Assembly (NCBI GenBank): GCA_027604505.1
Contig: JADIIX010000004.1
Span: 62,001-126,000 of the forward strand
Direction of reading: 5' to 3'
From: Gonapodya sp. JEL0774
Taxonomy: Eukaryota; Monoblepharomycota; Monoblepharidomycetes; Monoblepharidales; Gonapodyaceae
DNA length: 64,000 bases
Both the position numbers and the translations under genes were made by a program. Below, piece by piece: positions 22,298 through 35,744 of this stretch (the first letter of the stretch is position 1; every line of letters starts with the position of its first letter). The notes under the pieces are model-generated. The model saw only the letters and a program-made list of their open reading frames with translations. It did no database searches and was not told the origin of the DNA.

Positions 22298-25200
22298 ATG
22301 TCTGGAAATGCGTTTGGCTACTTGTCCGCAGATGGATTCATGTCTGTGCCAAACGTGGTCCCCACAAACCCACCCCAACTGCCATCAATACCAGTGTCTT
22401 CTCCACTTCCCCAAATTCAACTGAAACTGTCCTCTGGAACTTCCATGACAACTTCCTCGGCGTCATCCTCCCGATCTCCCTCTCGCACCACGTCGCCAAC
22501 TCTTCCGACTAGGTCACCCGCACACCTCGCCCCACAATACCATGGCACCCCCCCGCGCGGAGCCACTGGTGATACGTCTTCCCCAAGCATATCTCCCCCG
22601 CGCTCCCCTCCTATGATCCGTTTGCATGGAATACAACCAAGATCTCCAATTCCCACATCGCCCATTTTGGAGGCTCACATGCCAGGACCAAAACTCTATC
22701 TCGCTCTCGCGCAGCCTCAACTCGAGCTTCCCTCCTCAGCAGCGTCCCCATCTCGCTCACGTGGAGCTTCGCCAAGCCATTCACCTCGCCCAAGCCCGGG
22801 GGCATCGCCAAACACAGCTCGGCGCATCTTAGATAGTGTCACTGGTGGAAATCAGAGCAGCCCAAGTTCTTCTCTCCGCGAACACGAGCCTATAATTTTT
22901 CGCCCTAGTGACTCTCCCACGTCGCCTTCTTCTCCTATGTCAGCCGGGGGCAATCGGATTGGTCGATTATCTCCCGCTCGTCTGTTCAATGTTTCGCCTG
23001 ATAGCGGCGAGCGCATGAACATCGATGTAGTCTCATCCTCATTGCACTCTCCTCAGACGGCAGAACGTGATTCGTTCTCTATCTCTCTGAAAGACGAGTG
23101 TGGGCCAGACTCGCCCACTATAGGTGGTGATAATGACAGCTCTACCAAGCAGTTCGGCCTTTCTCTAGGTGGAGATTTTGGAGCTGTTATGGGACTTCAA
23201 TTGGGAGGTGTTGGTAAAGGAATGGGGACGATCAACTCAGAAGTGGCACGTCCAATACCTCAAGATGTTCTCCGATTAGCACAAAATGTACGGCGACACA
23301 CACCACCCATATCATCACTTGAACTCACTGGGCTGGGCTATGGAAACAACCGTCACCTCACGGAATCCGCATACAAAAAGGACAGCGGGGTTGACTTGAT
23401 CGGTGACCCCAAGGTGTGTTGAAAAGTGCCAGCATGTGTCTCCTGGTTCACATGCTTTTCTCGTCTGGTTATCTGTACCCGTCATAATCTTTATCGTCGA
23501 CAACTTTCGTTCTCAGCCACACCCACTTCCTCGATTCCACTTTCCTCCCGGTAGTTCTCCACTCGCACCCCATGACCGAGCGCGACTCAATTCCGATGTT
23601 CTAGCGTGCATAGATAAGACTTTTCGAAATACAGGTATCATGGGAGGACAGAGCAAAGCGACTAGGGAGGCTGAGATGGCTGCGCTGGCAAGGACGATAG
23701 GTCTCCCTAGATACATGGCAGGTGCACTCCTCAGGTTTGCAGCATGGGCAGAGCATGGCAACGGATCTGTCGCAGAAACAGATGGAGTCAGTAAAAAGGG
23801 GGCGTTGAGGTGTGTAGCGGCGAATTTCAGAAACTGAACATTGGTGACTCACAGCTCGAAAGCGGATTATAGAATGTGGGAGTTTTGTGCTCCATACGCC
23901 CACGATCCATCAATGTTATCATTCTATATTCTTGGTGCTATCCCGGTACTGACTGGTACAACCTCCCTCACAAACACCACCCGTGCTCTTCGGTTCCCTT
24001 CTCAACTTCTTCCTCATCACATCGACCTGGTCGTACAAGACGTTGTACGAGCGCACCCCGGGCTGGAATTTTTAGCAAATATGCCTATTTTTCAAGCTCG
24101 ATATGTTGATACCGTTGTCGCAAGGGTATGGTATGGAAAAGGGAAGTGTGGCGATGAACGGTACGTAAAGTCGCATTGGCCATGTTTTTGGTCCGAACAA
24201 TGGAGGACCAGTATTCTTAGTCATCTATTTGAACCAATTAGAATGACTCTCAGTGAGTGGAGAAAATCAGAGTTCCTTGAAGTTCTTCGAAACTTGGAAC
24301 AAGAGGAGGATGTTAATTCTGTGGGTTGATAGATCTTCTGTCGGCAAACACGCTACGTCCCCTTTGACCCGTCAGTTATCTTCTCATTTACTGGATTTCG
24401 TTCACTTTTGACACCTGTCGGAAATAAAACGATCCCAACAACCCTCGGAATGGTGGCACCGCAGACTCGCGATCCCTTCTCGTACAAGCACTTCTACGTT
24501 GTCTATTGTCGTTTCTGGGAGCTTGACACTGACCATGATATGGTCGTGTCTGGGAGGCAACTGGCTTCTTACGATGGGTGTCGAATCACGCGACGTGTGA
24601 TGCGGCGAATCATAGAGGGATATGGACGGCGTGGAGCGCCCAAAGTCGCTCCAACTGGATCAACGCCGCTTGCGGAGGTTCGGAAAATTCCACGTGCCTG
24701 GTTTAAAGGCTGGAGGAAAGGCGAGGCGGAAACAAGCGAGATAATGGCCGAGGAACTTGCGGCAGGAGAAGGTGAAGAGGGAAATGACGCGGAGGAAGGG
24801 TGGGAGAATGCGAAGTTTGAATACAGGGATTTTGTTTGTAAGTCAGGCAATGCGTTGAGCTCGTGTAACCTGTTGCTGAGTTGTTTGTTGGTACAGGGTT
24901 CATTTTATCGGTCGAGGACAAAAACACGCCACCGGCGATCGAGTATTGGTTTCGTTGTTTGGACACGGATGGAGATGGAATGCTTAGCCTTCATGAGATG
25001 AAGTACTTCTACGACGAGCAAAAAGAGAGGTGAGAATTGTGGTGACTCGCTTCTTCTCAATCCCCCAGTTTCTGAGGTGCCACTACCTCCACACATCACA
25101 TTCGTGCTCATTCTCAAGAATGTATTCTGGTTTCGCGAGCTTTTGCAACGAGCTCTGGTCGTTTCCCGACTTCGTCTGCAACCTTCTTGATCTGGCCCAG

Positions 25201-25897
25201 GTACCGGCTGGCAGGCCGTACGTCACCTTAGCCGATCTCAAGCGATGCCGCAATGCGGGCCTTTTTTTCAACTTTCTCTTTGACTGGCGCCGATATGACG
25301 TTCACGTACATAGAATGGAGCCAACGTTCAGAGAGCAAGACGAAGTCTGGATATCCGAGAAGAAAACCGGCCTCGGCCGTGTGAAGTTAATGTAAGTTGA
25401 CCTGCACGAGCTTCTTATCCCTGTTCGATTTACTACTCCATAATGATGACGGCTTCCTGAATCTCAGTGGCTGGGATAAGTTTGCTGAGCGAACTTATGA
25501 ACTCCTGGCTTATGAAGAACAGCAGCAGCAATCTGCCGCCGCCGCCGCCGCCGCCATTGCCAGTCAAAAAGCTAAAAGACAAGCTGCCCAAGCGCGTTCG
25601 ATCCGCTCAGGATCAACGTCAGCCGCACGCAAAGTTCTCTTTGAGATCGAGGATCGGTCGACGGAGGCGACGGGTGCACGAATCGGAGGGTCTGGCAATG
25701 TCAGAGAGGCAGGGCGCTATGTTGGGGACAGCGATAGCGACGAAGAGGATGAGCTTGAGACTGTCGATGATGGGTATGGCGATGGAGACGAGGATATGCT
25801 AGAAGCTGGAGAACTAATTAGGGAAAGCAGGAAGAGGGGCTCCGACAGGATGGAAATCAGTCCTCAAACAACGCAGAACACGAAATCGGCCAAGTGA
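22298..25897 (+). CDS. PP2A regulatory subunit B'' (PPP2R3-like, EF-hand)
   Basis: Exons 22298-23413, 23517-23809, 23855-24160, 24242-24320, 24465-24837, 24897-25029, 25119-25391 and 25468-25897 encode 1000 residues. Residues 1-370 are Ser/Pro-rich and disordered. From about 375 the B'' core follows: PRFHFPPG, VRAHPGLEFLANMPIFQARY, EWRKSEFLEVLRNLEQEEDV, FSYKHFYVVYCRFWELDTDHD, EYWFRCLDTDGDGMLSLHEM and VTLADLKRCRNAGLFF. It targets the PP2A A/C core enzyme to substrates under Ca2+ control. The second EF-hand loop (DTDGDGMLSLHE) is canonical; the first (DTDHDMVVSGRQ) ends in Gln instead of an acid. An acidic/basic insert of about 90 residues lies between the EF-hands. The C-terminus has poly-Gln/poly-Ala and acidic stretches. 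A stretch at about 23940-24000 may hide one more intron. Confidence 0.9.
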
Positions 25898-26710
25898 ACT
25901 TAGTGATCTGTCGCAATCCCCAGTACATACTACGCTTAGACACCGACCACCCATAATGGTTCCTAAAATTGCACGCTACCTTGTAATATCTAGGAGATTG
26001 GCACTCACATTCCGAATACTTGCCGACGAAAGACGTTCAAAAAATAATGTAAGGTTCACTCAAACTCTCGTACGTAGTGACTCCCAAAATATTGCAACTG
26101 GTGTGCGAATTGTGAGTCAACCATTTTGTATCGGCTTTCGATCGTGGGCTGTACATAAAGACAGCGTGGTGGTTTTGCGATTCAAGGTGGAGACAGCGAC
26201 CAGAAGTTGCACGAATCATTGGGGGGTCGGTCGGTGTGAAGAACCTGAGGTTCAGCCTGGGTCAGTGCGGAGAAGTACCGAAGTCTGCGTGCAGCCAAAT
26301 ATGATGATTGTTGTGTTTCGATTTACAATGCGTCTTCCGACGTGAAACTTCTTCCAACATATAACCCTTTCTTCCAACATAAAACCGCGGCGAGACTGAT
26401 CCACCGTGCCTGGTCTTTCGCGATTCCAGAGACATCCAGCTTCCTCCTTAAGATAATTAGAGAAGCGTTTCGGAAATACAAAGTAGCACGGTGTGCACAG
26501 ACGGGGAACCCCGAAACAGACATCAAAAACAGGGAGGGTCCACTTTCAACTGGCACACGCAAACTACAATTTTCACCCTCATTCGCTTCGCTCACTTCGG
26601 GCACGCAATAAAGAAGATTGACAGACCGGCGGAGAGCATTCTCCCGCGGAATCCACCAAACGATGAAAGGTCATATTTGAGCAGCGTTTGTTAGTATAGA
26701 TTCACAGATG
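25898..26710. other. Convergent intergenic gap, no gene seen
   Basis: Between the 3' ends of the PP2A B'' and Kre33 genes. A short direct repeat of cttccaacat (about 26350-26380) is the only structure noticed. Confidence 0.5.
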
Positions 26711-29700
26711 TTATCGTTTCCCCCCATTTCGCCGCTTTCCGCCTTGATCCAACTTTCCCTTCAGTTTCCGTAGAATCTGCAATTGATTTAATGTCCGCGC
26801 TCCCTTCTCCCCCCGATTTTGCTGTGCAAGAGCAGCTGCCTGTCCTAATTGCTGTTTGGCTTTGGAATGGGGATTAGTTGAAGCAATCGAGACAATACCA
26901 GACTTTGTCTTCTTGGGGTCAAAGTGCTTAGGGACCTGAAAAGTTTCGCCGTCAGGTGTCGATATTGCGAACCTACAAATTGCATTGTGTAACACGGTGT
27001 CAGGCCGATGTGTAAAAACCCTGTACAAGCTCACCTTTCCAAGTTAATTGACGAAATCATTTCCCTCTGCTTTTCTTTCCATTGCTTTACAGCCTCTTTC
27101 CCTGCTTCATCCATTTCATCGTCGAGACTACCCGGGGTTGGATCCCAAGCCGCTTCACTGTCCTCGTCTACAGGGAGTGGACGCTTTTTCCGGGTATTGC
27201 TGGTCGCCTCGACCTCGGCCTCCTCATCAAGATGTTCGTCCATAGTGTTATCGTTGTCAATACTTTCGTCGGAAGATGGGTCATCGATAGGAGAAGGAGC
27301 GTCCTCTTCACCCCTCCCGCTGGTCAGCGGCCTCGCTCCTGCACCCCTCTTCTCCTCTTCAATTTCTTTCACAAAATCTCTCTTCTCAACTTCCCGGCAC
27401 CAAACAACCACCTTCCTCACCACCTTCGTGAAGAGAGCGAGAATTTGGCCAACCGGCAATTTGATCTCAGTTTCCACTTCTTCCACAGCCTTTCTTTGCA
27501 GACCCATTCCACACAACACTGATGCTTGCACAGGAGACAACCGGACTCCGGAATCCATCTCCTCGGACACAGGAGTTGATGATCCAGCCCTGCGTGAAGA
27601 GAATCCTCCTAAACAGTAGAGCGTTGCAATCTTGGGTAAAAGGTCAGCTATAACATGATGATCTGCCATGTTATTACCGTACTGCTCCAGCCGAGCGAGA
27701 TCGTAAGGGGAAAAACTCCGATACAAGTCCCTTCGACTTTGAATCGGTGTTACTGTGGCGCGAGTCGCCTCTGCGTCTTCAAAACTGCGACTGGGAACAG
27801 CCGCTTCAAGAATTGAGAGGCATGTAACAGCGGAGAAATGCCGAAAGTGAGGAAAACTCAAGAGCTCTGCAAAACGCGCTGCAAAGTCACGGGTGAAAGC
27901 TTCAATCCAACCCTGTCCCTCGCGGTCTGGATAAATCATCTCTCGAATAACAATACAGGTGTGCTCCCCAGTTACATCGTTGGCAGTTTGCCGCATGTAG
28001 ACGGGGCGAAATCCGTGTCGCTTCCAAAATCGATGCAGCTCAGTCGTAAGTCCGTATGACACAGCGATCCAATCCAATCGCGCGCCCGGGGGATTCTCGC
28101 GCGCTTTGCGAAGGAGAGGAGGGAGCGAAGCAGCGTCGCGCGGTCGAAGCGAAAGTCGCCGCCCCTCATCTTCAAACGCCCTGTCGTCGATTTTGCGAAG
28201 ACCCCCTTCCTCAACAAACGCGGCCCCTTCTTCTCCATCCTCACCACTCTCAATCCACTTGATGAGCTCATCCATGCATCGACTGCCATAACCCATTCCT
28301 ATGTACTCATTGGCAGTCGCAATCCGCACAACTCGCGCTCCTGATAACTGAGCAAAACCGTCATCGCCAAACTGCTGAGAGACAACCCAAGGAACCAAGT
28401 CACCGTCTGGACGGTGGCCGCGTGCGAGAGAGCGAAGTACAGTCGCACGGGAAATGGATCCCTCCAGGCACAACTTTTAGATAGAAAATATGGAATTAGG
28501 TCGCGATGGCGACTTCCAAATAGAGAGATGCACTGCCATTCATGCTCACCTGAGCAACAACAATGGGCTCTGGTACACCTCCTCCGCTCTGTGTCGGTGC
28601 AGTCAACACTGCAACAAAGTGTCCCGGCGCGTCCCCCATCAGCATCAAGTCGTTGGGAGAATTTTTGTAATGACCTGAAACGTACACCGAAACCATTTTC
28701 CGGAGAAACTGTTCAGCGGCAGGGTGATAAGAAAAGAGAGAGTCACGTGAGACGATATAAAGTTCACAGGCTGATGGATCTGGATAAGAAAGCGGTCGTA
28801 CGGATGCTTGTGGCGTGATTGCTGCTCCGACGGTTGCGTACGGGTCGCAACAATCCAGACAAAGAAGCTTGTTGAGCCAAGACTCGACGGGGTCTGAGGC
28901 AGAGTATCTGATTGGGGTGGATAGAGTGATTTCGCGGAGAGAACGTTTGGATAAGAATTGTCCTGTTGTTGACGCCTTAGAAGGCCCCGTTTTCGAAATA
29001 CCAATTGCACCTGGGCTGCTCCCTGATGATGCCTCTCGTAGTTCTTTGACCAACTTCAAGCTGAGACTCCTGCCTGTGCCTTCGTATCCATTAACAGTGC
29101 TAGACATCCATGTCACCCAATCCCCGATCATTGCCCGAACAAGATTCACAGGTATTCCAGCGGCTTCGTCCACAACTACCAATTCAGCCTGAGAGAGCAA
29201 ATGGGCATCCTGTGGGTGAATATACTGGATAGTCTGACGATGACCGCGATGAATGTCCAGACGAACGACTACGCCTTTCAAGGCCGGGTCTGTTGATTGA
29301 TGAATAGTGTAATCAAGGTGCTCTTGATATTTAAGGGCGTCAAGACAAACAAGAAGGTGGCGGAAAAGCGTGGGTAAGTTCGTAGGAGACGGTGAAGTGA
29401 TGAAAATGTTTGCATAGCTTAAAAAGAAGAGAGTTAGACATGTTTCTTAAGAACCAAATCGTCCATGCATAAATTGCAGGTAATTCACCCATACGACACG
29501 GCAGCAGCTAACGCCATTCCCATAGCTGCCGACTTGCCCCGCCCTCGCGCTGCTGTGAGTGCCACCACACCGCCTAAGCTCTTCTCAGCAATGGAGTCCA
29601 CGAATGTCAGCACAGCCTTCGCTTGGTCAAGTGTCTTTGCCAACCCCACCACCGGACCCACAGGAAGCACTTCTTTTAGTGATTCTTTTAGAGATGCAAG

Positions 29701-30533
29701 CTCCGGATTCTCAGACAAAGCAGAGGGGTTGGCGGGAACTGCGGAAATAGGAATCGACGAGTCTCGAGCTCCAGTTACATTGAGCAGGTTCAATTCATCG
29801 TCAACCACAAGACACCCTGCACAGTCGGCAAGACTCAAGAGAAAACGCTCGTTAAAACGACCGACCACATCATGGCGAGCCTCTGTCCGATATCGAGCGT
29901 GCGCGTCCATGGAAAGAGCGTAGAGTTTTTTCAGGGAGGACAAGGAGTTGAGGAGAAGGAGGACCAGTCCTCCACCGGAGACTGTCTCAACTGTGCGGGC
30001 GAGGAGATTTGGAGTAAGAGATTCGAAGTCCTTTAAATCAATGATGAATTTCACATGACGGTGGCGTGTTTGCTTCTGACTTTTCTCACCTGCAGAACAC
30101 ACATTCCGAATGTCTGACCCAGAATCTTGTCAGTTTCTTTATAGTAACAATATCGAATCTCAGTCGACGCCACAAAAAGTTCGAACGGGTCGTCCTGATC
30201 TGCGTCGCGTGTTCCTCGCTGAATCTGCGTCTTTATAATCTTCATCCGCTTCTTTCTGTGACTGGAGAACCCCAAGTCCTTCTTGTAACACCAGAGGACG
30301 GATGGGCGCGATGCAACCCTCGCCTTTGAAAGAATGAAGTGGAGATTTGGAACTTGGTCCCGGGAATGATCACCGACGACAATAAAAAGCTGCCTGTGAT
30401 TGTGAGCGACGGCTGCGTTGATGGATCCCACAATCCGGGAATCAAGTTTCTTGCGACGAGGTGCATTGGCTGTTGCAGTAAATTCTTCAACACGGGAAGA
30501 AGATGGGGATGGAACGGAGGCTGAAGGTGACAT
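26711..30533 (-). CDS. RNA cytidine acetyltransferase Kre33 / NAT10
   Basis: Five exons (30090-30533, 29489-30030, 28550-29417, 27035-28473, 26711-26972) give 1184 residues, somewhat longer than yeast Kre33. The order is that of the family. The N-terminal domain has KKLDSRIVGSINAAV, VLWCYKKDLGFSSHRKKR and EIRYCYYKETDKILGQTFGM. The helicase-like part has a Walker A (TAARGRGKSAA) near residue 313 and VVDEAAGIP near 410. The GNAT domain has IATANEYIGMGYGSRCMDEL. The C-terminus is Lys-rich. It acetylates cytidines in 18S rRNA and tRNA and helps build the 40S subunit in the nucleolus. The start at 30533 (MSPSASVP) precedes the conserved region by about 30 residues; no upstream start fits better. 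Confidence 0.95.
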
Positions 30534-31410
30534 CGTTATCAGAAAGAGAAAACGCAGAGGACAACTGTGTGCAAACCAACTGCAGGCCCACAAATAGTCG
30601 TACTAGCTGTGAAAGGCATTTTATTTTCAGCTGCCATGTCATTACAATAAATAAAGAGGTTTTCTAGTCATGTTCAAAGACGAATAACAAGGTGAACTAG
30701 GAAACTATCATGCTGCTTGCAACAGTACTTGTTCCCACCTAAGTATCTTCTCCCACCAAATATGGTACAAATGCTACACCAGAAGCGCCGCAATGATTGC
30801 GCCTCGAAATCGGTGTCAGAATGTGTGAGTAGTTCGAGGACATGAGAACCCCTCTCCCTGATTCTAATTCTCCAAAAATCCACGTCAAAGCTCCGGAAAC
30901 ACGTCGTATAGTTAGTAGAATATATGTTAGCAAAGACTCCGCGGTGTTCATTGTGAAGAGTTCCGTAAAACAACACTTGTCAGCGATCAGAATTCTCCGT
31001 TCGGCTTTCTGGAATCAAGAGAGCTCACGAGAAATGAAGCACCACAGAAACCAAAGCTCAATACGACATTTAATATGAGCGCTCACAATTGCCTTGACAA
31101 ACAATCCGCTTCTTTCCCAATCAGCTTGTCGTCTGGTATCAGAACCATTACCCTCAACATGTAACACAACGCCCGGTACCAGTAAGTCTTGCACAGATCC
31201 TGTTTGAGTTCGCGAACGTTAATCGACGTCCGCGGGCACCATTCTGGGCTTGGAAACGGGAATCCTCCATGGAGGGAGTCGAGACGGCCCTCCCGGGAAT
31301 TTAGTCAGCGGAATCACATTATCTGCGATAGTTTGACGCGATGTGGTTGGATTTTTTTTGCGGGGGTGCTCTGGAATTTGTGTGACTCGGGTTGGAAGTT
31401 TGCCATATGT
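30534..31410. other. Gene-free stretch left of the MITE-like element
   Basis: No coding region supported; ORFs are short and without motifs. The promoter of the Kre33 gene should sit at its left end. Confidence 0.45.
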
Positions 31411-31966
31411 CAGGGGTCTCAAAGATGAAATTATAATGGGAACCAGCCGCCACCAAAAAATCATAAAATCAATTGGGGGTGCTCAAAGTTCCTCTGCGCA
31501 TTTCGCTGGGTCAACTCGGAATATCCTCTTTGCTTCCGACTGATGGCGACCAGGCGAGCTTGGAATGAGGGCTTCTGTCAATTCTCAGTAGCAATCAAGT
31601 TGTTTCACGAATACTCATGTGATTCAACTTGCCGGCCTCTAGGGCCCGCTGGTCCGGCCGCGTGCCGTCACCACGGCCCTGGACGGGCCCCCCACGCGCT
31701 GATCGCGTTGGAAAGATATACCAGATGTTAGAAGTACATTGTAGAAGTGCTAATCCAGTCGTAGATTTTTCAATTCGCTTCAAGAGACTGTTTCAAGTAC
31801 AGGATTCGCAAGTGTAAAATGTTTGCGAGTTGACGGCCGATTTTTCGAAACCGCCCCCCCACCTTTAGTGGGGGCCACTCGAATTTTAAAAATTGCAACT
31901 GGCCGCGCGGTTAGTTTGAATTAAAATTAATATTGTTGAACTGGCCGCTAACTTTGAGACCCCCTG
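31411..31966. mobile_element. Candidate MITE (short DNA-transposon derivative)
   Basis: A 556-bp segment opens with CAGGGGTCTCAAAG and closes with the inverted complement CTTTGAGACCCCCTG, with one extra C. Terminal repeats starting CAGGG are common in hAT-type elements. The interior has no transposase ORF. It contains a GC-rich block (about 31633-31700) flanked by AT-rich DNA. I found no clear target-site duplication in the flanks (ccatatgt left, gtctgagg right), so the insertion would be old or the borders slightly different. Confidence 0.45.
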
Positions 31967-32065
31967 GTCTGAGGAATCAGACCGTCAACGAGTTTTGGGT
32001 TCCCAGCTGCCCGTGCACCTGACCCAGAAACTCTGAATTCAGTTCCCCACCCTCGAATGGCGATT

Positions 32066-33292
32066 TTATGTTTTTCTGAGCACTCTACACCAATATCTCA
32101 TGTTCTCGACTTTACAAGGATAAACACCAGGGGTCGATTTGCCTCCTTTCACAGTTGCATTGACCCCCTCCGCAACCCGGTACCACCTGGAGTCCGTCGA
32201 ATAAACAGTCTCAAAATGTGGTTTTGGGTTTGATTTGGTAGGAGTGGCTAGGATGTCCAACAAGCGGTAAACGGGAACAAGACGAGCTGTTCCTGGAGAA
32301 GGAGAAGAATTGGCTTCGACCCTTTCAACGGGGCTCCCAGACACATGCGCACCCATGCTGAGGGAGGTGCGGCTATGAGGTGCGCGAGGTTCTGATTTGC
32401 CAGCAGATTTGCTGTTTGCGTTACCGTCCACGGCAGTTTTCGTGACCTGTAAGTCTGAGAAGGTGCCGCTCGAGTCCGCACAGACAAGCAAAGCACCGCG
32501 TCTCATTTTTTCCACAAGTCCCTCAATGACCTTGACTGTGTCCTTTTTAGAGCTTTGAAACAGTTCATTCAGTGTGAAAAGGAGGGTGACGATCGAGGCA
32601 GAAGATATAATGTCAACGTGCGACTCGGTGTAGTTGTTTTCACATCCACCGGGAGAGAAAATGTTGAGAATATTGGCTTTCTCAAACTTGAAGTCAATTT
32701 CCTCCTTTTTCACACCCCATGTAGTCCGAATGCTGGATTCCAGTGCAGCTAACACCATCGAGTAGTCCGCATAGTCCACCATTCGGATTGTTAGTTGCCG
32801 TCCGACGCGTCCTCTAGTAATGGATGTTGTTCCAAACAAAGTCGGGGACTCATTTGAAGAGGACGAAAGACCTTCTTTACCGTTCCGGTTGTTCCCGTTC
32901 CGCACCTGGAGAGCAAGAGCGGTGAGCCCTAGCATCTCACTACCGCATCCACCACCCAGACAACAGATCTCAAGCTTTTCACCGCATGGGTTCTCAAAAA
33001 CTTCTCGAAGCTGCTCGACGGATCCAAACAAGTCCGCGTATCCCAGGGCTCTCCCCGGAACGTACTCTGCAGAGTACACCGCTAATCGCTCCGGATGCAA
33101 CGGATCGTTGAAAATTGCATCATATTCGCGCAATGTGAAAAGGTATTTGATGGTGCGAAGGGTGTCTGAGTAAGAGAAGGACTGCGCGTTGTGTGGAGGA
33201 AGCCGCAGCTGACGTGGGGAATCATCGGGGGGGAAGACACCGAGTGCTAAGAATGTTGTCTTCAGGATATGCAATGCCTGAGAGTCGGACAT
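32066..33292 (-). CDS. 25S rRNA (uridine-N3)-methyltransferase, Bmt6-like
   Basis: A single uninterrupted exon encodes 408 residues, unusual in this intron-rich window. CLGGGCGSEMLGL at about residue 110 is the SAM-binding glycine-rich motif. MVDYADYSMVLAALESSI and the later IVTLLFTLNELF fit the following Rossmann strands. The C-terminus YPCKVENMRYWCRVLRKT is the signature I associate with Bmt6, which methylates U2843 of yeast 25S rRNA. A low-complexity Ser/Gly/Pro insert lies at about 290-340. The N-terminus (MSDSQALHILKTTFLALGVF) directly precedes conserved sequence, so the start is well supported. Confusion with the related Bmt5 is possible but the C-terminal motif favours Bmt6. Confidence 0.82.
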   Translation of the reverse strand: MSDSQALHILKTTFLALGVFPPDDSPRQLRLPPHNAQSFSYSDTLRTIKYLFTLREYDAIFNDPLHPERLAVYSAEYVPGRALGYADLFGSVEQLREVFENPCGEKLEICCLGGGCGSEMLGLTALALQVRNGNNRNGKEGLSSSSNESPTLFGTTSITRGRVGRQLTIRMVDYADYSMVLAALESSIRTTWGVKKEEIDFKFEKANILNIFSPGGCENNYTESHVDIISSASIVTLLFTLNELFQSSKKDTVKVIEGLVEKMRRGALLVCADSSGTFSDLQVTKTAVDGNANSKSAGKSEPRAPHSRTSLSMGAHVSGSPVERVEANSSPSPGTARLVPVYRLLDILATPTKSNPKPHFETVYSTDSRWYRVAEGVNATVKGGKSTPGVYPCKVENMRYWCRVLRKT

Positions 33293-33519
33293 GGTGGGCT
33301 TCTGGCAAAGGCGAGGATGTTTCAGGTCACAAAAATGAAATTTTGTGCTGGGAATGTCCTGAAACTTTCAACAAGTTGACAATGCAATCTTCATATACAA
33401 TTCTCCACTCTGCAATCCTTTCTCAATAGTTCTCGCTCTGTGGCCGTGATCTCGTAGTACATGTGATCAAAATTTCTCTCAAACTTGAGAATCGCTACGT
33501 CAGAGAGGGTTGCAGTAGC

Positions 33520-34357
33520 TCAAAGCTTTGGGGGGAGACTGTTCATCGATAAACCGTCTGTTGATAGACCGATCTGGTGGCGTATCCATTCCCGGCCTTT
33601 GACGGGATCTAATAGTTCTTCTGTCACAAACTCCGCCATATCCAAAGCGGAGACAGCAGTGCCCCCTGTCGGGAACTCTTTCCGTGTTCGAAGTTGGCCT
33701 GTTGATGGAGAGTCATAAACCATTGGCGGACATAACATTGACCAGTCAAGGTTGGTTCTCTGTGGTCCAGGGACATATATCATTTGCGAGTTACTCAGAG
33801 ACAGAAAACTCGAAGCACACCTTTGCTTCCTCTAGTATAGTAATGTGATTTTTTGAATGCTCGACCAGGGGTTTTGGATAGCGTGGAGTTTGGTACAGCC
33901 TCGTGAATGGGACAGCATTATCTCCACTGGTCGGAACGAACAGCGCTCCCGCCCCGCCCCAGAAGAGCAATCTTCGAAGGCCAAAATCTTCCATCGCTTA
34001 AGAAACGGGTTGGTGTGGGCACTGTGATGAGAGCTCGAATCAAATCGATTCACCTTGACAGATCATTCGGAAATGTTTGATCCGAACTGCGATTTCGTTT
34101 TCGTTGAGAGCGGCGATCACACCATCCAAGCCACAAGAAACCACACGCCGCATTGCGTCCACGTTATCCATATCTGCCTCGACGACCGTCAGTCTTTGCT
34201 CATCCAAAAACTGGCGCGGAATCTTTGCAGGTGTCCTGACGAGCGCTGTGACATGGCTACAGGTTCCAGGCTTCAATAGGGTAGCCAAGATGGCAGATCC
34301 GACCTTCCCAGTGGACCCAAAAAGGGCATAATGACGCGGCGTCATTGGTCCTGGCAT
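33520..34357 (-). CDS. NAD(P)-binding Rossmann protein (NmrA/SDR-like)
   Basis: Exons 34054-34357, 33821-33996 and 33520-33759 encode 239 residues. The N-terminus YALFGSTGKVGSAILATLL holds the GxxGxxG dinucleotide-binding motif. It continues ALVRTPAKIP, EADMDNVDAM and CGLDGVIAALNENE, as in atypical short-chain dehydrogenases of the NmrA/HTATIP2 group. Exons 2 and 3 give MEDFGLRRLLFWGGAGALFV, ITILEEAK and LDWSMLCPPMV, the usual order of this fold. The acceptor that yields AMEDFG was chosen because upstream alternatives run into a stop. No catalytic YxxxK is obvious, so it may be a redox sensor or a reductase of unknown substrate. A second Met at 34345 is an alternative start. Confidence 0.75.
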
Positions 34358-34603
34358 GACATGAACTCAGCTCGCCCACCGTTTCAACCAAAAACATCCA
34401 GAACTTTAATTTTTAAGCTGACTCTGGAAATAAAATTTCAATGTGATTAATCTGTTCTCTATCAATTGGTAACGCGTGACATTGTGGCAAGAATCAATAA
34501 GAATCAGGGTGAACAGTTTCTGCAAGCAACTTCATCCTCCACCCCACGAGGCGCGATCTTCAACGCATTTCAGGAGGAAGCCACTCTCGTCCTAGAGCTA
34601 AAA

Positions 34604-35744
<1,141 letters not shown>

